Shown: positions 27,304 through 36,307 of the stretch, piece after piece | Position numbering within the stretch: position 1 is the stretch's first letter | How the letters are laid out: each line of letters opens with the position of its first letter | Origin: an uncultured Alkaliphilus sp. | Lineage (GTDB): Bacteria > Bacillota > Clostridia > Peptostreptococcales > Natronincolaceae | Direction: 5' to 3' | DNA: 64,000 nt | Assembly (NCBI GenBank): GCA_938074565.1 | Contig: CALJEQ010000008.1 | Coordinates: forward strand, 62,001-126,000 | Notes under the pieces: model-generated | The model's database searches: none | What the model was told of the DNA's origin: nothing | The model's input: the letters and a program-made list of their open reading frames with translations, nothing else | Program-made: the position numbers and the translations under genes

Positions 27304-28578
27304 CTATTCCGTTATATATTTTAAGGCTTCTCCAAATACATCAGCAAAATAAACTGCTGCTTTTTTTGCCTCTTCTATTGTATTGGCATTACTTCCTAGT
27401 TCCAACAACGCATAATGATCTACTAAGTATTGATTAAACTTTCCATAAGGTTTTACTAAAACAGCTTTACTAAAGCCAGTATATTTATAGTCGCTGACGG
27501 TTTTTACAAACTTTGCAAAAGTCTCCACTTCACCACGATTTGGTGTCTCTGATCCAATAACAAATTGAAATTTAGTCATGGTTTCATTATTTATTACTGT
27601 TTGATTGTTACGAATGATATTCTCTCGATTTGGGTTTACTTCAATATTATCATAACCATCCCGATGAATATCTAAAATCACTTTAATACTAGGATTTTTT
27701 TTCAATATCTCTTTAGCTGTACTTAGTGAACGGGTATAAGACCCATTATAAGAAGGATAGTCGTGGTAAGTTGTATCATGCAACACATTAAACCCCTGCT
27801 TTTCCAATTCTTTTGTAATAATTTCCCCTATGGTAATAACAGTGAACTCTTTTCTTAGAGTGTGATAATTTCCCTCCGAAGCAGGTTTGTATGATTCAGT
27901 GCCGTGGGTATGATAAATTAATATTTGTGGTTTATCATTTTTTTCAAACTTTATTTTTGAAGGTAATTTTACATTCTCCAATGATAGACTGCCGGCATTA
28001 TTTAAACTATCCAGTACCTCCTCTGTATCAGGTATGTAGACCCCTTCCCCCGACTCCCCTAAATCATCTAAATCTTGTTTTAGTTTAGTTTCATCTTCTT
28101 CATCAACCTTACTTTTTAACTCTTCAAAGTCTATATTTTTTGATGAAGTGACCTCCGAATCGCTTTCACCATTATTATTTTCAAGTTCCATCGCCAACAC
28201 ATCATGGTAGAGATCCATAACTGGAAACTGGGGTTTAATAAAGGTATAAGGATTTTTTAAATCAACAAAAAATACACTCTTTACAACAGATGTATACATC
28301 CCCTTCATTGCAGTCAATGGACTATTTCCTTCCTTAGCTCCACCTATTGGAAAAACATGACTAATTGCCTTGTGTAAAAACGCTTCATGTTTGTCCTGTT
28401 GAAAGGATTGACTATTAACAAAATCGGCATATTGACCTAATGAAAAAGTTGCTGCAAAAGTATTATTATTAAATATCATTTTTCCAATAGAAAAGAACAC
28501 AGCTAATAAAAGAATTAATATTATGATGTTACGGTAGTCTTTTACAATTTTTTTCTTTACGTTAAACAACTTAAGCAC
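27304..28578 (-). CDS. spoIIP: stage II sporulation protein P
   Basis: SpoIIP is a membrane-anchored peptidoglycan amidase/endopeptidase that works with SpoIID and SpoIIM during engulfment. The 424-residue chain has an N-terminal anchor (about 15-32) and the SpoIIP catalytic domain (about 205-424) with 'I-L-I-Y-H-T-H-G-T-E-S-Y', 'V-I-L-D-I-H-R-D-G' and 'L-V-D-H-Y-A-L-L-E-L-G-S-N-A-N-T'. The GTG at 28578 lies almost inside the AAAGGTGG site, so the TTG at 28569 may be the true start. It is directly downstream of gpr. Confidence 0.93.
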   Translation of the reverse strand: MLKLFNVKKKIVKDYRNIIILILLLAVFFSIGKMIFNNNTFAATFSLGQYADFVNSQSFQQDKHEAFLHKAISHVFPIGGAKEGNSPLTAMKGMYTSVVKSVFFVDLKNPYTFIKPQFPVMDLYHDVLAMELENNNGESDSEVTSSKNIDFEELKSKVDEEDETKLKQDLDDLGESGEGVYIPDTEEVLDSLNNAGSLSLENVKLPSKIKFEKNDKPQILIYHTHGTESYKPASEGNYHTLRKEFTVITIGEIITKELEKQGFNVLHDTTYHDYPSYNGSYTRSLSTAKEILKKNPSIKVILDIHRDGYDNIEVNPNRENIIRNNQTVINNETMTKFQFVIGSETPNRGEVETFAKFVKTVSDYKYTGFSKAVLVKPYGKFNQYLVDHYALLELGSNANTIEEAKKAAVYFADVFGEALKYITE

Positions 28579-28644
28579 CCACCTTTAATTGTAATATATA
28601 AATACATATGAATGGGGTGCTTAAAATATGTCTCTGTTTAATAC

Positions 28645-29634
28645 TTAGTGTATATAACGATTAACATCCTTTAGGTCAATACCTGGATGAAGTGCAATAT
28701 TTATGCCATTTGCAATTATCTGTGATAGGTCTACAATGATTTCATCAATTTCCTTTGGTGTTACTATAACATTAGCATTATAAGGTTCTAATATTTCTCT
28801 TATTAATGCATATTTTTCTTCCTGTTTAAGCTCTTTTAACATAGTATAAAACTCTGTTCCTTTATTGGCTTGTCTGGTAAAGGCATCAATTACCATTTCT
28901 ATTGTGTCGCTGGTTAATGTGGCTGCATCCACTACTGTTGGTACTCCAATAGCAATAACAGGCACACCTAAGTTCTCTTGATTTAAGGCTTTACGTTTAT
29001 TCCCTAAACCCGAACCTGGGCTTATTCCTGTATTAGAAATTTGTATTGTGGAATTAACCCTTTCCATCTTTCTTGATGCCAATGCATCCACAGCTATAAC
29101 CACATCAGGTTTCACTCTATCTACAATTCCTTTAATAATTTCTGTAGTCTCAACCCCTGTGGTTCCCATTACACCAGGGGATATAGCACTGATTTCTGCT
29201 AAGTCTTCGTCACTTTCTTTATTATAGAACTGAAACAAGTGTCTTGTTACAAACACCCTTGAAACCACCTTTGGTCCTAATGCATCAGGGGTTACATTCC
29301 AATTTCCCAACCCCACCACCAATGCTTTACTTGTTTTCTTTCCTGTTAGGTTTTTTAACTCCTTTGCCAACACTTGACTAACCTCGTCCTTTAAATCAGC
29401 ATCTGATTTTCGTAGTCCCATACACTCCAATGTAATATAACTGCCCTTTGGCTTACCCATTATTTTACCAGCTTCATCGTTCAAAACTTCTACTCTAGTA
29501 ATCTTAATATCGTCATATTCTTCTTGTTCAACAGACACCCCTTGTATTTCTTGTTTCTTTTCTTCTTGATATAACTCCCTTGCCTCCATAGCTAAGTCAG
29601 TTCTAATCTGAAACATCTCTTCCATTTCTTCCAT
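28645..29634 (-). CDS. gpr: germination protease GPR
   Basis: GPR is the aspartic-type endopeptidase that degrades small acid-soluble proteins during germination; it is made as a zymogen in the forespore. The propeptide region 'M-F-Q-I-R-T-D-L-A-M-E-A-R-E' is typical, and 'V-V-G-L-G-N-W-N-V-T-P-D-A-L-G-P-K-V' and 'D-A-L-A-S-R-K-M-E-R-V-N-S-T-I-Q-I-S-N-T-G-I-S-P-G-S-G' are family signatures. Length 329 is normal. The first ATG at 29634 is behind GAGGTG. I could not find a clear sigma-G promoter. Confidence 0.94.
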   Translation of the reverse strand: MEEMEEMFQIRTDLAMEARELYQEEKKQEIQGVSVEQEEYDDIKITRVEVLNDEAGKIMGKPKGSYITLECMGLRKSDADLKDEVSQVLAKELKNLTGKKTSKALVVGLGNWNVTPDALGPKVVSRVFVTRHLFQFYNKESDEDLAEISAISPGVMGTTGVETTEIIKGIVDRVKPDVVIAVDALASRKMERVNSTIQISNTGISPGSGLGNKRKALNQENLGVPVIAIGVPTVVDAATLTSDTIEMVIDAFTRQANKGTEFYTMLKELKQEEKYALIREILEPYNANVIVTPKEIDEIIVDLSQIIANGINIALHPGIDLKDVNRYIH

Positions 29635-29700
29635 TTCTTCACCTCATATAATTATTATTAAATCCATTTGTATTTTTAATTATTATTTAGTATTAGTCGA

Positions 29701-29731
29701 AAAACATAAAATTATTTCTCTTTTATGTTTT
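29701..29731. other. A+T-rich inverted repeat between gpr and rpsT
   Basis: Arms AAAACATAAAA and TTTTATGTTTT with a 9-base loop, about 70 bases before the gpr start on the minus strand. It could be a weak hairpin in the gpr leader or simply A+T bias. The rest of the 278-base divergent gap holds the rpsT promoter. Confidence 0.45.
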
Positions 29732-29857
29732 AATAAAGAATTGCCATATGTCATAATAGGCATTATACTTATTATGGTGATATTGTATTCTATCTAATAC
29801 TTATTTTAAGTATAGTTATCTAACTTTATGGAAATAAAACTATTATAATTATTTTTA

Positions 29858-29886
29858 TTGCATTTTGTCTTTATTTCTGATAAAAT
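29858..29886 (+). promoter_or_regulatory. sigma-A-type promoter of rpsT
   Basis: -35 TTGCAT (29858-29863), 17-base gap, -10 TAAAAT (29881-29886). Start of transcription would fall about 25 bases before the AAGGGGG ribosome binding site of rpsT. Confidence 0.72.
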
Positions 29887-29921
29887 TACAATGTTAGTGA
29901 CCACGCAAGGGGGTGAACATG

Positions 29922-30185
29922 TTGGCAAATATTAAATCTGCAAAGAAGAGAATCAAAGTTATTGCAAAGAAAACTGCAAGAAACAGAATGGTTAAATCTC
30001 AACTTAAAACTGCTATTAAAAGATTTGAAGAAGCTATTATTGCTGGAAACTTCGAAGACGCTAAAGCAAAGTTAAGATTCGTTGAGAAAAAATTACATCA
30101 AGCTGCTGCCAAGGGTGTAATTCATAAAGCTAAAGCTTCTAGAAAAGTTTCTAGACTAGCTACTAGGCTAAACAAAGCTGTATAA
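29922..30185 (+). CDS. rpsT: 30S ribosomal protein S20
   Basis: A very basic, Ala/Lys-rich protein of about 87 residues starting [11 protein letters not shown] after the initiator, the S20 signature; it binds 16S rRNA early in 30S assembly. A TTG at 29922 gives the family's usual N-terminus and is 8 bases from AGGGGG; the ATG at 29919 (M-L-A-N-I-K) is equally possible. It is the only plus-strand gene in the first 41 kb, divergent from gpr, with its own promoter and terminator. This isolation is usual for rpsT. Confidence 0.95.
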   Translation: MANIKSAKKRIKVIAKKTARNRMVKSQLKTAIKRFEEAIIAGNFEDAKAKLRFVEKKLHQAAAKGVIHKAKASRKVSRLATRLNKAV

Positions 30186-30237
30186 TCTCACATAAAAAAA
30201 CCGTGTCTCGGTAATCCATAATTTTACAAATAAAACT

Positions 30238-30260
30238 AGCGTACAATAGTACGCTTTTTT
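30238..30260 (+). terminator. terminator of rpsT
   Basis: Stem AGCGTAC/GTACGCT with a 4-base loop followed by TTTTT. It lies about 50 bases past the rpsT stop and just before the convergent YgjP-type gene. Confidence 0.82.
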
Positions 30261-30282
30261 AATACCCTTTTTTAGATTTCTT

Positions 30283-30771
30283 TTACGTTTCTCTAGTTTT
30301 TTCTGTTCCTAAAATAGACATTGCTTCTTTGTATTTTGGATATATTTTTCCTACTAATCGCCAAAAGGAACGATCATGGTTCATATGAATTAAATGACAT
30401 AGTTCATGAACAACCACATAGTCAATGGCACTGACAGGGAACATAATAAGCTTCCAGTTGAAGGTCAAGTGTCGCTTTGAACTACAACTTCCCCACTTAA
30501 TTTGGGTGTTTTCAATGGAAAAGGAACGATATTTTACTTTTACTTGTGGTTGATACAATTTTAATCTTTCTTCTATAAACTTGTGACTAGCTTTTATATA
30601 AAAGGATTTTAGTGCATCGGTAAAGTCCACTTCTCCAATTTTAGGACTTGCACCCAAGAAGCCTTTACCATCCCAACAAATGGTTACCTTTGTGGTTGAC
30701 GGATCAACTGTTGCATATATAGGATATAGTTTACCTAAGTAATAGCAGTTGCCTATAGGTTTTTGTTCCAT
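30283..30771 (-). CDS. YgjP-like metallopeptidase (DUF45)
   Basis: A 162-residue zinc metallopeptidase of the YgjP/WLM-type gluzincin group. The zinc motif H-E-L-C-H-L (H-E-x-x-H) is followed by 'I-H-M-N-H-D-R-S-F-W', giving the third ligand region, and 'K-W-G-S-C-S-S-K-R-H-L-T-F-N-W-K-L' is the other conserved block. Function in the cell is unknown. AAGGAG precedes the ATG. It is convergent with rpsT. Confidence 0.88.
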   Translation of the reverse strand: MEQKPIGNCYYLGKLYPIYATVDPSTTKVTICWDGKGFLGASPKIGEVDFTDALKSFYIKASHKFIEERLKLYQPQVKVKYRSFSIENTQIKWGSCSSKRHLTFNWKLIMFPVSAIDYVVVHELCHLIHMNHDRSFWRLVGKIYPKYKEAMSILGTEKTRET

Positions 30772-30875
30772 ATAATTACTCCTTGCTTTAGTCTATTTTT
30801 CTTCATAAATATTTATGTTGTTTTGCTATAATATCACTGCAAACCAGCTCAACATCACCATTAATGTTAGTTACT

Positions 30876-30920
30876 AAAAAAAACAGTCTTGAATCGTTTG
30901 ATTCAAAACTGTTTTTTTTT
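30876..30920 (-). terminator. strong bidirectional terminator
   Basis: Arms of about 19 bases (AAACAGT...GAATC and GATTC...ACTGTTT, one mismatch) with a 4-base loop, A-run on the left and a run of nine T on the right. It ends the minus-strand dinG transcript. Confidence 0.88.
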
Positions 30921-31031
30921 GCGATTAATATCTCTAAAGAAATAATAATCTCCGCTTGGGCAAGCGTTTATGTTTCATATCATTATAACATACTTTTTCC
31001 TTGTTGGCTATAAAATCAAATATTGGTCTTT

Positions 31032-31154
31032 TTATTTTGATTTTTCATTGGACTTCTTTACCGAAGTGTTTTCATTAGTAGTCTTTCCCTTCTTAGAGAC
31101 TTTTTTAACTACATTCTTCTTTTTCTTTAGCTTATCTGGATTTTTAAACGACAT
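31032..31154 (-). CDS. unknown 40-residue lysine-rich protein
   Basis: A small open frame 18 bases downstream of the dinG stop with AGGTGG 7 bases before its ATG. The product starts MSFKNPDKLKKKKNVVKKVS and is about 40% lysine, with no hydrophobic core, so it is probably disordered and could bind nucleic acid. A terminator follows about 110 bases later. The good ribosome binding site and position support a real gene; composition bias in A+T-rich DNA is the alternative. Confidence 0.5.
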   Translation of the reverse strand: MSFKNPDKLKKKKNVVKKVSKKGKTTNENTSVKKSNEKSK

Positions 31155-31172
31155 TGTATTCCCACCTTTATA

Positions 31173-33164
31173 TTATATTTTAATTAGCTGACCCTCTGTA
31201 TTATGCAGTAGGTCTTCTATTGTTGTTACTCTAGCTCCAGAGGGTAGTGCCCCCATGACAACTTTTTCCCACGGTTCACCTATTACCGACTCCATTATAA
31301 CTATTGACCCTCTGTCATTCTCTGTCCTAATTAACCTACCACATCCCTGTTTTAATTTCAGCCCCATTTCAGGATAATCTACCGTCTTCATTGGGTCCAA
31401 TCCTTCTACCATTGCCTCTTTACGTTGTACTTCAATCAAAGGATCTAAAGAAGGAAAAGGAAGTTGCCAAACTATTAGAAGAGTTAAAGCCTCTCCAGGT
31501 ACATCGATTCCCTCCCAAAAATTAGCACCAATTAGTACAGTTGACACTTCGTCTCTAAATTTTTGGACGAGGTAGCCCCTCTCACCTTTATCTTCCCATA
31601 AAACTTCAAAAGGTAGCTGATAATCTGCAAGTTCCCTTCTAATTTTTCTAACTTCATCTAATGAATTAGTAAGTACTAGAGCTCGCCCATCATTTTGCTT
31701 TAATAAAGATACTAGTTTTTTAACATTAAGGGAAAACCTAACATCTTCATTATTATTTGACAAATACTGTGGTAAATAGATAACAACTTGGTTTTCAATA
31801 TCAAAGGAACTTCCAACAGTTGATGAAGTTGGGTTTTTCAACCCGAGAGTTCGTGTAAAGTAACTAAAATCACCTTCATTGCTTAAGGTTGCAGAGGTAA
31901 ACACCACTGGTAAATCCTTCTGAAACAAATGTAAATCTAGCATTTTACTTAAATTTCTAGGAACCACCCATAAACTACCATCCAGTTGATCTACCCAAGT
32001 AATAACATCCTTACTTTTATTCCTAAAGAATCTGCTTAATGCTATCATTGCCCTTTCTATTTGAGTTTCGTATGTTTTCAATAGACTTGAAGGTAGAGCT
32101 TCTATGTATAATTCTTGTTCAATTTGAATCTCTAGAAGAAGATGATCTAAAGCTTTATGAAAAGTCTCCCCTGCTTTAAGCAGTGTATTATCTATCTGAA
32201 GTGCTAAACGATTTGATGTCTCATCTTTAATCCCACAATTATTAAGTTTTTTAAAGAAATCAGAAGAAGCTTCTTCTAAATCACCTACAATTGAAATTAG
32301 GGATTCTCTAGCTCCTTGTATTTCTTCTATAGTAATAATAATGTTATCTATATCCTCCTTTACAATCTGTTGCCCTGCCTGTATAGCTGCTGGAAGTATA
32401 ACTTTATGTCCTTCATCAAAAATGACTGCCGAATAATTGGGAAGGATGGGCAATTTACCATCAGCAATTGCTTCATCTCGTGTCCATAGATCATGAAAAA
32501 ACGTCCCATGATCAGCAATAATTAAGTCTTGGGTAGGGCGATAATGTTCCCTTGCTTTGATAAGTTTACAATACCCACGACTAAAACACATTTCACAGGA
32601 CATAGATTCATTCCACCCAATATGCTTCCAGATGCGATCTGGTACAAGGGGCATTTCTGACCGTTCTCCCCGATTAGTTTTCTTTAACCATTCATCAATC
32701 TCATTAGACATTGTATTTGACTTCTCTGTAAATAGGCTTCTAGATTCATCAGCCCTTACATCACATATATACTGACGTGGGTCTTTTGCCATTCGTGCAT
32801 CTATCTCTAGTCCAAGTATATGAGAAAGGCTTTGAATATCTCCCTTTGGGCCTGCCAGCTGTTCTTGCAGTGCTGTAGAGGCACAAGCAATTACTACGGG
32901 TTTACCACTGAAGCGGGCATAGGCGATTGCTGTGAGTAAGTAAGCGAATGTCTTTCCTGTCCCCAGCCCGGCTTCTGCTAAGTGAACTTTTTTATTACAA
33001 ACCGCATCTGCCAGTTGAAAGGCTGTAAATATTTGTTCCTCCCTAACTTCATATCCATGTTCTGGCAGAATATCATAAAAAACATCACCAATCCATTCAG
33101 CCAATTTAACAGGAAATTCTTCTTTTTTATCATAATCAAAGATTGCTTTCTGTCTTGTAGACAT
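31173..33164 (-). CDS. dinG: DinG/XPD-type DNA helicase
   Basis: A superfamily 2 5'-3' DNA helicase with a likely iron-sulfur cluster. The Walker A motif is A-E-A-G-L-G-T-G-K-T-F-A and the DEAH-type box is D-E-G-H. Four Cys fall between them ('Y-I-C-D-V', 'S-C-E-M-C-F-S-R-G-Y-C'), as in the XPD/DinG 4Fe-4S domain. The C-terminal motif VI is 'Q-G-C-G-R-L-I-R-T'. At 663 residues it lacks the N-terminal exonuclease domain of Bacillus DinG. It is likely a DNA repair or R-loop helicase. Confidence 0.9.
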   Translation of the reverse strand: MSTRQKAIFDYDKKEEFPVKLAEWIGDVFYDILPEHGYEVREEQIFTAFQLADAVCNKKVHLAEAGLGTGKTFAYLLTAIAYARFSGKPVVIACASTALQEQLAGPKGDIQSLSHILGLEIDARMAKDPRQYICDVRADESRSLFTEKSNTMSNEIDEWLKKTNRGERSEMPLVPDRIWKHIGWNESMSCEMCFSRGYCKLIKAREHYRPTQDLIIADHGTFFHDLWTRDEAIADGKLPILPNYSAVIFDEGHKVILPAAIQAGQQIVKEDIDNIIITIEEIQGARESLISIVGDLEEASSDFFKKLNNCGIKDETSNRLALQIDNTLLKAGETFHKALDHLLLEIQIEQELYIEALPSSLLKTYETQIERAMIALSRFFRNKSKDVITWVDQLDGSLWVVPRNLSKMLDLHLFQKDLPVVFTSATLSNEGDFSYFTRTLGLKNPTSSTVGSSFDIENQVVIYLPQYLSNNNEDVRFSLNVKKLVSLLKQNDGRALVLTNSLDEVRKIRRELADYQLPFEVLWEDKGERGYLVQKFRDEVSTVLIGANFWEGIDVPGEALTLLIVWQLPFPSLDPLIEVQRKEAMVEGLDPMKTVDYPEMGLKLKQGCGRLIRTENDRGSIVIMESVIGEPWEKVVMGALPSGARVTTIEDLLHNTEGQLIKI

Positions 33165-33325
33165 CCTTAGTTCCCTCCTGCTTTTCTATGCAGATTTTAT
33201 CTAGCACCATAGTGATTATTCCATTCCCTTATTTTATACTATTATTACTAATAAGGGTATTATAAATTTAATTTAATACAAGAAGGTGATGGAAAATGAT
33301 AAATTATAATAGTAATTTCAACATA

Positions 33326-33380
33326 AAACCTCCTATAGTAGAATTGTCCTTCTTTAGACTCTTCCACTGTGGGAGGTTTA
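33326..33380 (-). other. long imperfect hairpin after selO
   Basis: On the minus strand, outer arms AAACCTCC and GGAGGTTT enclose inner arms AGTGGAA/TTCTACT and GTC/GAC, with small internal mismatches and an 8-base tip. It lies 59 bases past the selO stop and is followed by only four T, so it may be a weak terminator or a structured RNA. The rest of 33165-33438 shows nothing clear. Confidence 0.6.
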
Positions 33381-33438
33381 TTTTTCAAAGTTTGTACAAC
33401 AAAGCACTTCAAACTCTTCCCATTGGCTAACCTGTTAT

Positions 33439-34911
33439 TTAGGTCCCACAAAAAGTTCGGTAAGGACGGCTTGATGACGAAGGTGTTGAATAATCCGCCT
33501 GTTGGGGGGAGTGGGCATAGGGACTTGAAAGTACATTAAGAAGTTCTTCCATCACTCTGTAGTCTCCTTGTTTCACTGCTGCTTCTAGTGCGGCTTCTAC
33601 CCGATGATTACGAGGTATTATTGCAGGATTGCTGTTTTTCATCAACTGATGGGAGTCAGCTTTCGATTCCTGCTGCCTACTTAGTCTCTCCTGCCATAAC
33701 TGATGCCACTGGGAAAATTCTGGTTTACCAAACATAACCGTATCCTCTAACTTATCAAAAGTTAATGCAAGGAAGGTATTCGTATAGTCAGCACGATACT
33801 CCATCATTATACTAAGGAGACTTTCAACAAGGGATTTATCCTCTACTTCTTCGTTAAATATGCCCAGTTTACCTCTCATTCCTTGAAGCCAGAGATGTTG
33901 ATACAATTCGGTAAAATGTGAAATTGCATCCTGTGCCAGTTTTATAGCCTGCTCCTGATCATCATGCAGTAGTGGTAAAAGCGATTCAGCAAGTTGTGCC
34001 AGATTCCACCCTGCAATATATGGCTGATTTCCATAGGCATAGCGACCATTACGGTCAATGGAACTGAATACCGTTCCAGGATCATAGGTATCCATAAAGG
34101 CACATGGACCATAATCAATTGTTTCTCCACTAATGGTCATGTTGTCGGTATTCATAACCCCGTGAACAAAGCCAACCAGTTGCCATTTTGCAATCAGTTC
34201 AGCCTGTCGCTTGATTACTTCATGAAGTAAAGAAAGATAGCGGTTCTCAACAGCTTCAACTTCGGGAAAATGCCTTTCAATTGTATAATCGGCAAGTGCC
34301 CGTAGGTCTTCAATGGTACCCCATTTTGCAACGTATTCAAAAGTACCCACCCGTAGATGACTGGTAGCCACACGGGTTAGAATTGCACCAGGTAGTTTAT
34401 TTTCCCGTATTACTGATTCACCAGTTGTCACCACTGCTAAACTACGGGTGGTGGCAATACCAAGCCCCTGCATTGCTTCACTGATGATGTATTCCCTCAG
34501 CATTGGTCCAAGTGATGCTCTACCATCCCCGCCACGGGAGTATGGTGTTCTACCTGAACCCTTCAGCTGAATATCAACCCGTTCCCCAAGGGGGGTAATT
34601 TGTTCTCCCAGCAGTAGAGCCCTGCCATCTCCTAACATGGTAAAATGTCCAAATTGATGCCCCGCGTAGGCTTGAGCAAGAGGCAAAGTTCCTTCGGGAA
34701 TACGGTTACCAGCCAGCACCTCTACAGTATCTTCCCTTTGTAGCGCCTCGACATTCAACCCCAGTGATATTGCCAAAGGTTTATTGAGGATGATCAACTT
34801 TGGAGCGGTTACAGGGTTTGGGTTAAGGATAGAAAAAAATATTTTTGGCAGACGTGCATAACTATTATCTAAGTTCCAACCAGTTTTTATTATTTCTTTT
34901 ATATTTGTCAT
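33439..34911 (-). CDS. selO: protein adenylyltransferase SelO (YdiU family)
   Basis: SelO is a pseudokinase-fold enzyme that transfers AMP to Ser/Thr/Tyr of target proteins in redox stress. Diagnostic blocks are '[12 protein letters not shown]', 'L-G-D-G-R-A', '[17 protein letters not shown]', '[10 protein letters not shown]' and 'D-Y-G-P-C-A-F-M-D'. The C-terminus is P-Y-R-T-F-C-G-T with Cys where animal SelO has Sec. Length 490 is normal. AAAGGAGG precedes the ATG. The DNA is clearly richer in G+C than its neighbours (for example 31 of 60 bases at 34561-34620), suggesting recent transfer. Confidence 0.95.
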   Translation of the reverse strand: MTNIKEIIKTGWNLDNSYARLPKIFFSILNPNPVTAPKLIILNKPLAISLGLNVEALQREDTVEVLAGNRIPEGTLPLAQAYAGHQFGHFTMLGDGRALLLGEQITPLGERVDIQLKGSGRTPYSRGGDGRASLGPMLREYIISEAMQGLGIATTRSLAVVTTGESVIRENKLPGAILTRVATSHLRVGTFEYVAKWGTIEDLRALADYTIERHFPEVEAVENRYLSLLHEVIKRQAELIAKWQLVGFVHGVMNTDNMTISGETIDYGPCAFMDTYDPGTVFSSIDRNGRYAYGNQPYIAGWNLAQLAESLLPLLHDDQEQAIKLAQDAISHFTELYQHLWLQGMRGKLGIFNEEVEDKSLVESLLSIMMEYRADYTNTFLALTFDKLEDTVMFGKPEFSQWHQLWQERLSRQQESKADSHQLMKNSNPAIIPRNHRVEAALEAAVKQGDYRVMEELLNVLSSPYAHSPQQADYSTPSSSSRPYRTFCGT

Positions 34912-34940
34912 CTGATCTCCTCCTTTTTTATGTGAGAAAA

Positions 34941-35110
34941 TTGCATAATTGATTTTGAATTTATATTAATGCAAAATGAAACCTTCTCTGCTTAGTGTTC
35001 AATGCCTAATTATATAAAATTTATAAGGAAATTAGTCATTTCACAATGCGCGAATCAGGTTTCATTTTTGCATTAATCGAATATAAATTCATTATTATGA
35101 TATTATGCAA
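34941..35110. repeat. 170-base imperfect palindrome
   Basis: The two halves are near-complementary over their whole length, centred near 35020. Matching blocks from outside in are TTGCATAAT (34941) with ATTATGCAA (35102-35110), GAATTTATATT (34957) with AATATAAATTC (35080-35090), AATGCAAAA-TGAAACCT (to 34984) with AGGTTTCATTTTTGCATT (35057-35074), and AATG.CTAATT with AATTAG.CATT near the centre. There is no open reading frame. It could fold as one long hairpin or be a MITE-like mobile element. It fills most of the 337-base gap between selO and holA. Confidence 0.75.
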
Positions 35111-35155
35111 CTTCCTCATATATTTTTATACCCTAATTTTTTGTTATTACATAAA

Positions 35156-35184
35156 CAAAAATCATAGAAATTCTATGATTTTTG
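35156..35184 (-). terminator. bidirectional terminator after holA
   Basis: A 29-base palindrome, CAAAAATCATAG / CTATGATTTTTG around a short loop, about 65 bases past the holA stop. Ends in T-runs on both strands. Confidence 0.7.
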
Positions 35185-35248
35185 TGGTTATCTACCTTAT
35201 ATACTTACACAAGGTATTCTTTTTTTAGTATTTACTTCTACCAAATTA

Positions 35249-36307
35249 TTATACTCTTTCATGGGAAGATGTCACCCTACACATCTCCATCATCAACAAT
35301 TCCAATGCAATACGATCATTAATTTTACCTGTTTTTATCATATAGTCCATCTCAAGAAAATGATTTAATAAGTTCTTTAATTGTTTAAGGGTATAATGTT
35401 TACTCTGTTCTGCACATTTTGATGCCACATAAGGATGAATACCTATTTTAGTAGCTATCATTTTTGGATTATAGCCCTCTTCCAGCAATAGTTTTGTGGA
35501 TAAAATATTTTTTATTTGATTACTTAAGGTTACCATCAACCTAATAATAACTTCCCCATCTTCCAACAAATGATTTAGTCGTTTTAATGTTTCTTGTATA
35601 TTCCTCTGTCCAACGGCATCCAATAACTTGAAAATATCATTTTGAAATTTAAATACAGAAACCTTTTCAATATGGGAAATTTCAACCTTTAACTCTTCCC
35701 CCATATAATAGACAATTTTCTTTATTTCATTTGTTATATCTAATAAAGTTTGAGAAGCATTTTTACCAAAATAGTCTAAATGAGTAACCAAAAAAGATAA
35801 TTCTTTTTGATTAATTTTTTTACCATAATTACTAATTTCTTTACTAATCCATTGGCTTAACTCATTTTCCTTTAACTTTTCAAAATTTACCCCTTCTCCA
35901 TACTTAGTAATTGCCTTTACAATTTTTCGCCTTGAATCAATACTAGTAACACCATAAAATACTAAACAAGTAGTATCGGGTATTTTACCGAAATAATTGA
36001 TGAGGGTTTCTTCATCCTCTTCTGAAAGAATCTTCTTTTTCCCTTGAAATCCTTCAAAGTTTTTGATTAAAACCAGTTTTTTCTCCGCCATAAAAGGTAG
36101 TGTTTCACAGGCATCTATTATTCCCTCTACAGAAATATCTTTTCCATCAAAACCCATTAGATTTAAACTTTCAAATTCTGGTGAAACCAATTGTTTAGTT
36201 AGTTTATCTACAGTCTCCTCCATTAAATAAACTTCCTCACCATATAACAAATATAAACTATTAATTTCATTTTTCTTAATGTTGTTTACTATTTTTTGAT
36301 AACTCAT
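35249..36307 (-). CDS. holA: DNA polymerase III delta subunit
   Basis: HolA is the clamp-loader subunit that opens the beta clamp. The 352-residue chain starts 'I-x-x-x-x-I-N-S-L-Y-L-L-Y-G-E-E-V-Y-L' and contains 'L-V-L-I-K-N', 'K-L-K-E-N-E-L-S-Q-W-I' and 'F-K-L-L-D-A-V-G', typical of the YqeN/HolA family. It overlaps the 3' end of comEC by 32 bases and has TTGGAGGAAAG before its ATG. The comEC-holA pairing is standard, and rpsT normally follows; here selO, dinG and other genes lie in between. Confidence 0.94.
   Translation of the reverse strand: MSYQKIVNNIKKNEINSLYLLYGEEVYLMEETVDKLTKQLVSPEFESLNLMGFDGKDISVEGIIDACETLPFMAEKKLVLIKNFEGFQGKKKILSEEDEETLINYFGKIPDTTCLVFYGVTSIDSRRKIVKAITKYGEGVNFEKLKENELSQWISKEISNYGKKINQKELSFLVTHLDYFGKNASQTLLDITNEIKKIVYYMGEELKVEISHIEKVSVFKFQNDIFKLLDAVGQRNIQETLKRLNHLLEDGEVIIRLMVTLSNQIKNILSTKLLLEEGYNPKMIATKIGIHPYVASKCAEQSKHYTLKQLKNLLNHFLEMDYMIKTGKINDRIALELLMMEMCRVTSSHERV

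Noticed and set aside
29690-29760. A sigma-G promoter for gpr (AATACTA-like -10)
   Set aside because: The matching -35 is poor at any allowed spacing.
30970-31191. A plus-strand Phe-rich frame between the YgjP-type gene and dinG
   Set aside because: It is the complement of the lysine-rich small gene, with no ribosome binding site.
33260-33451. A 63-codon minus-strand frame after selO
   Set aside because: It runs through the hairpin at 33326-33380, overlaps the selO 3' end and has no ribosome binding site.
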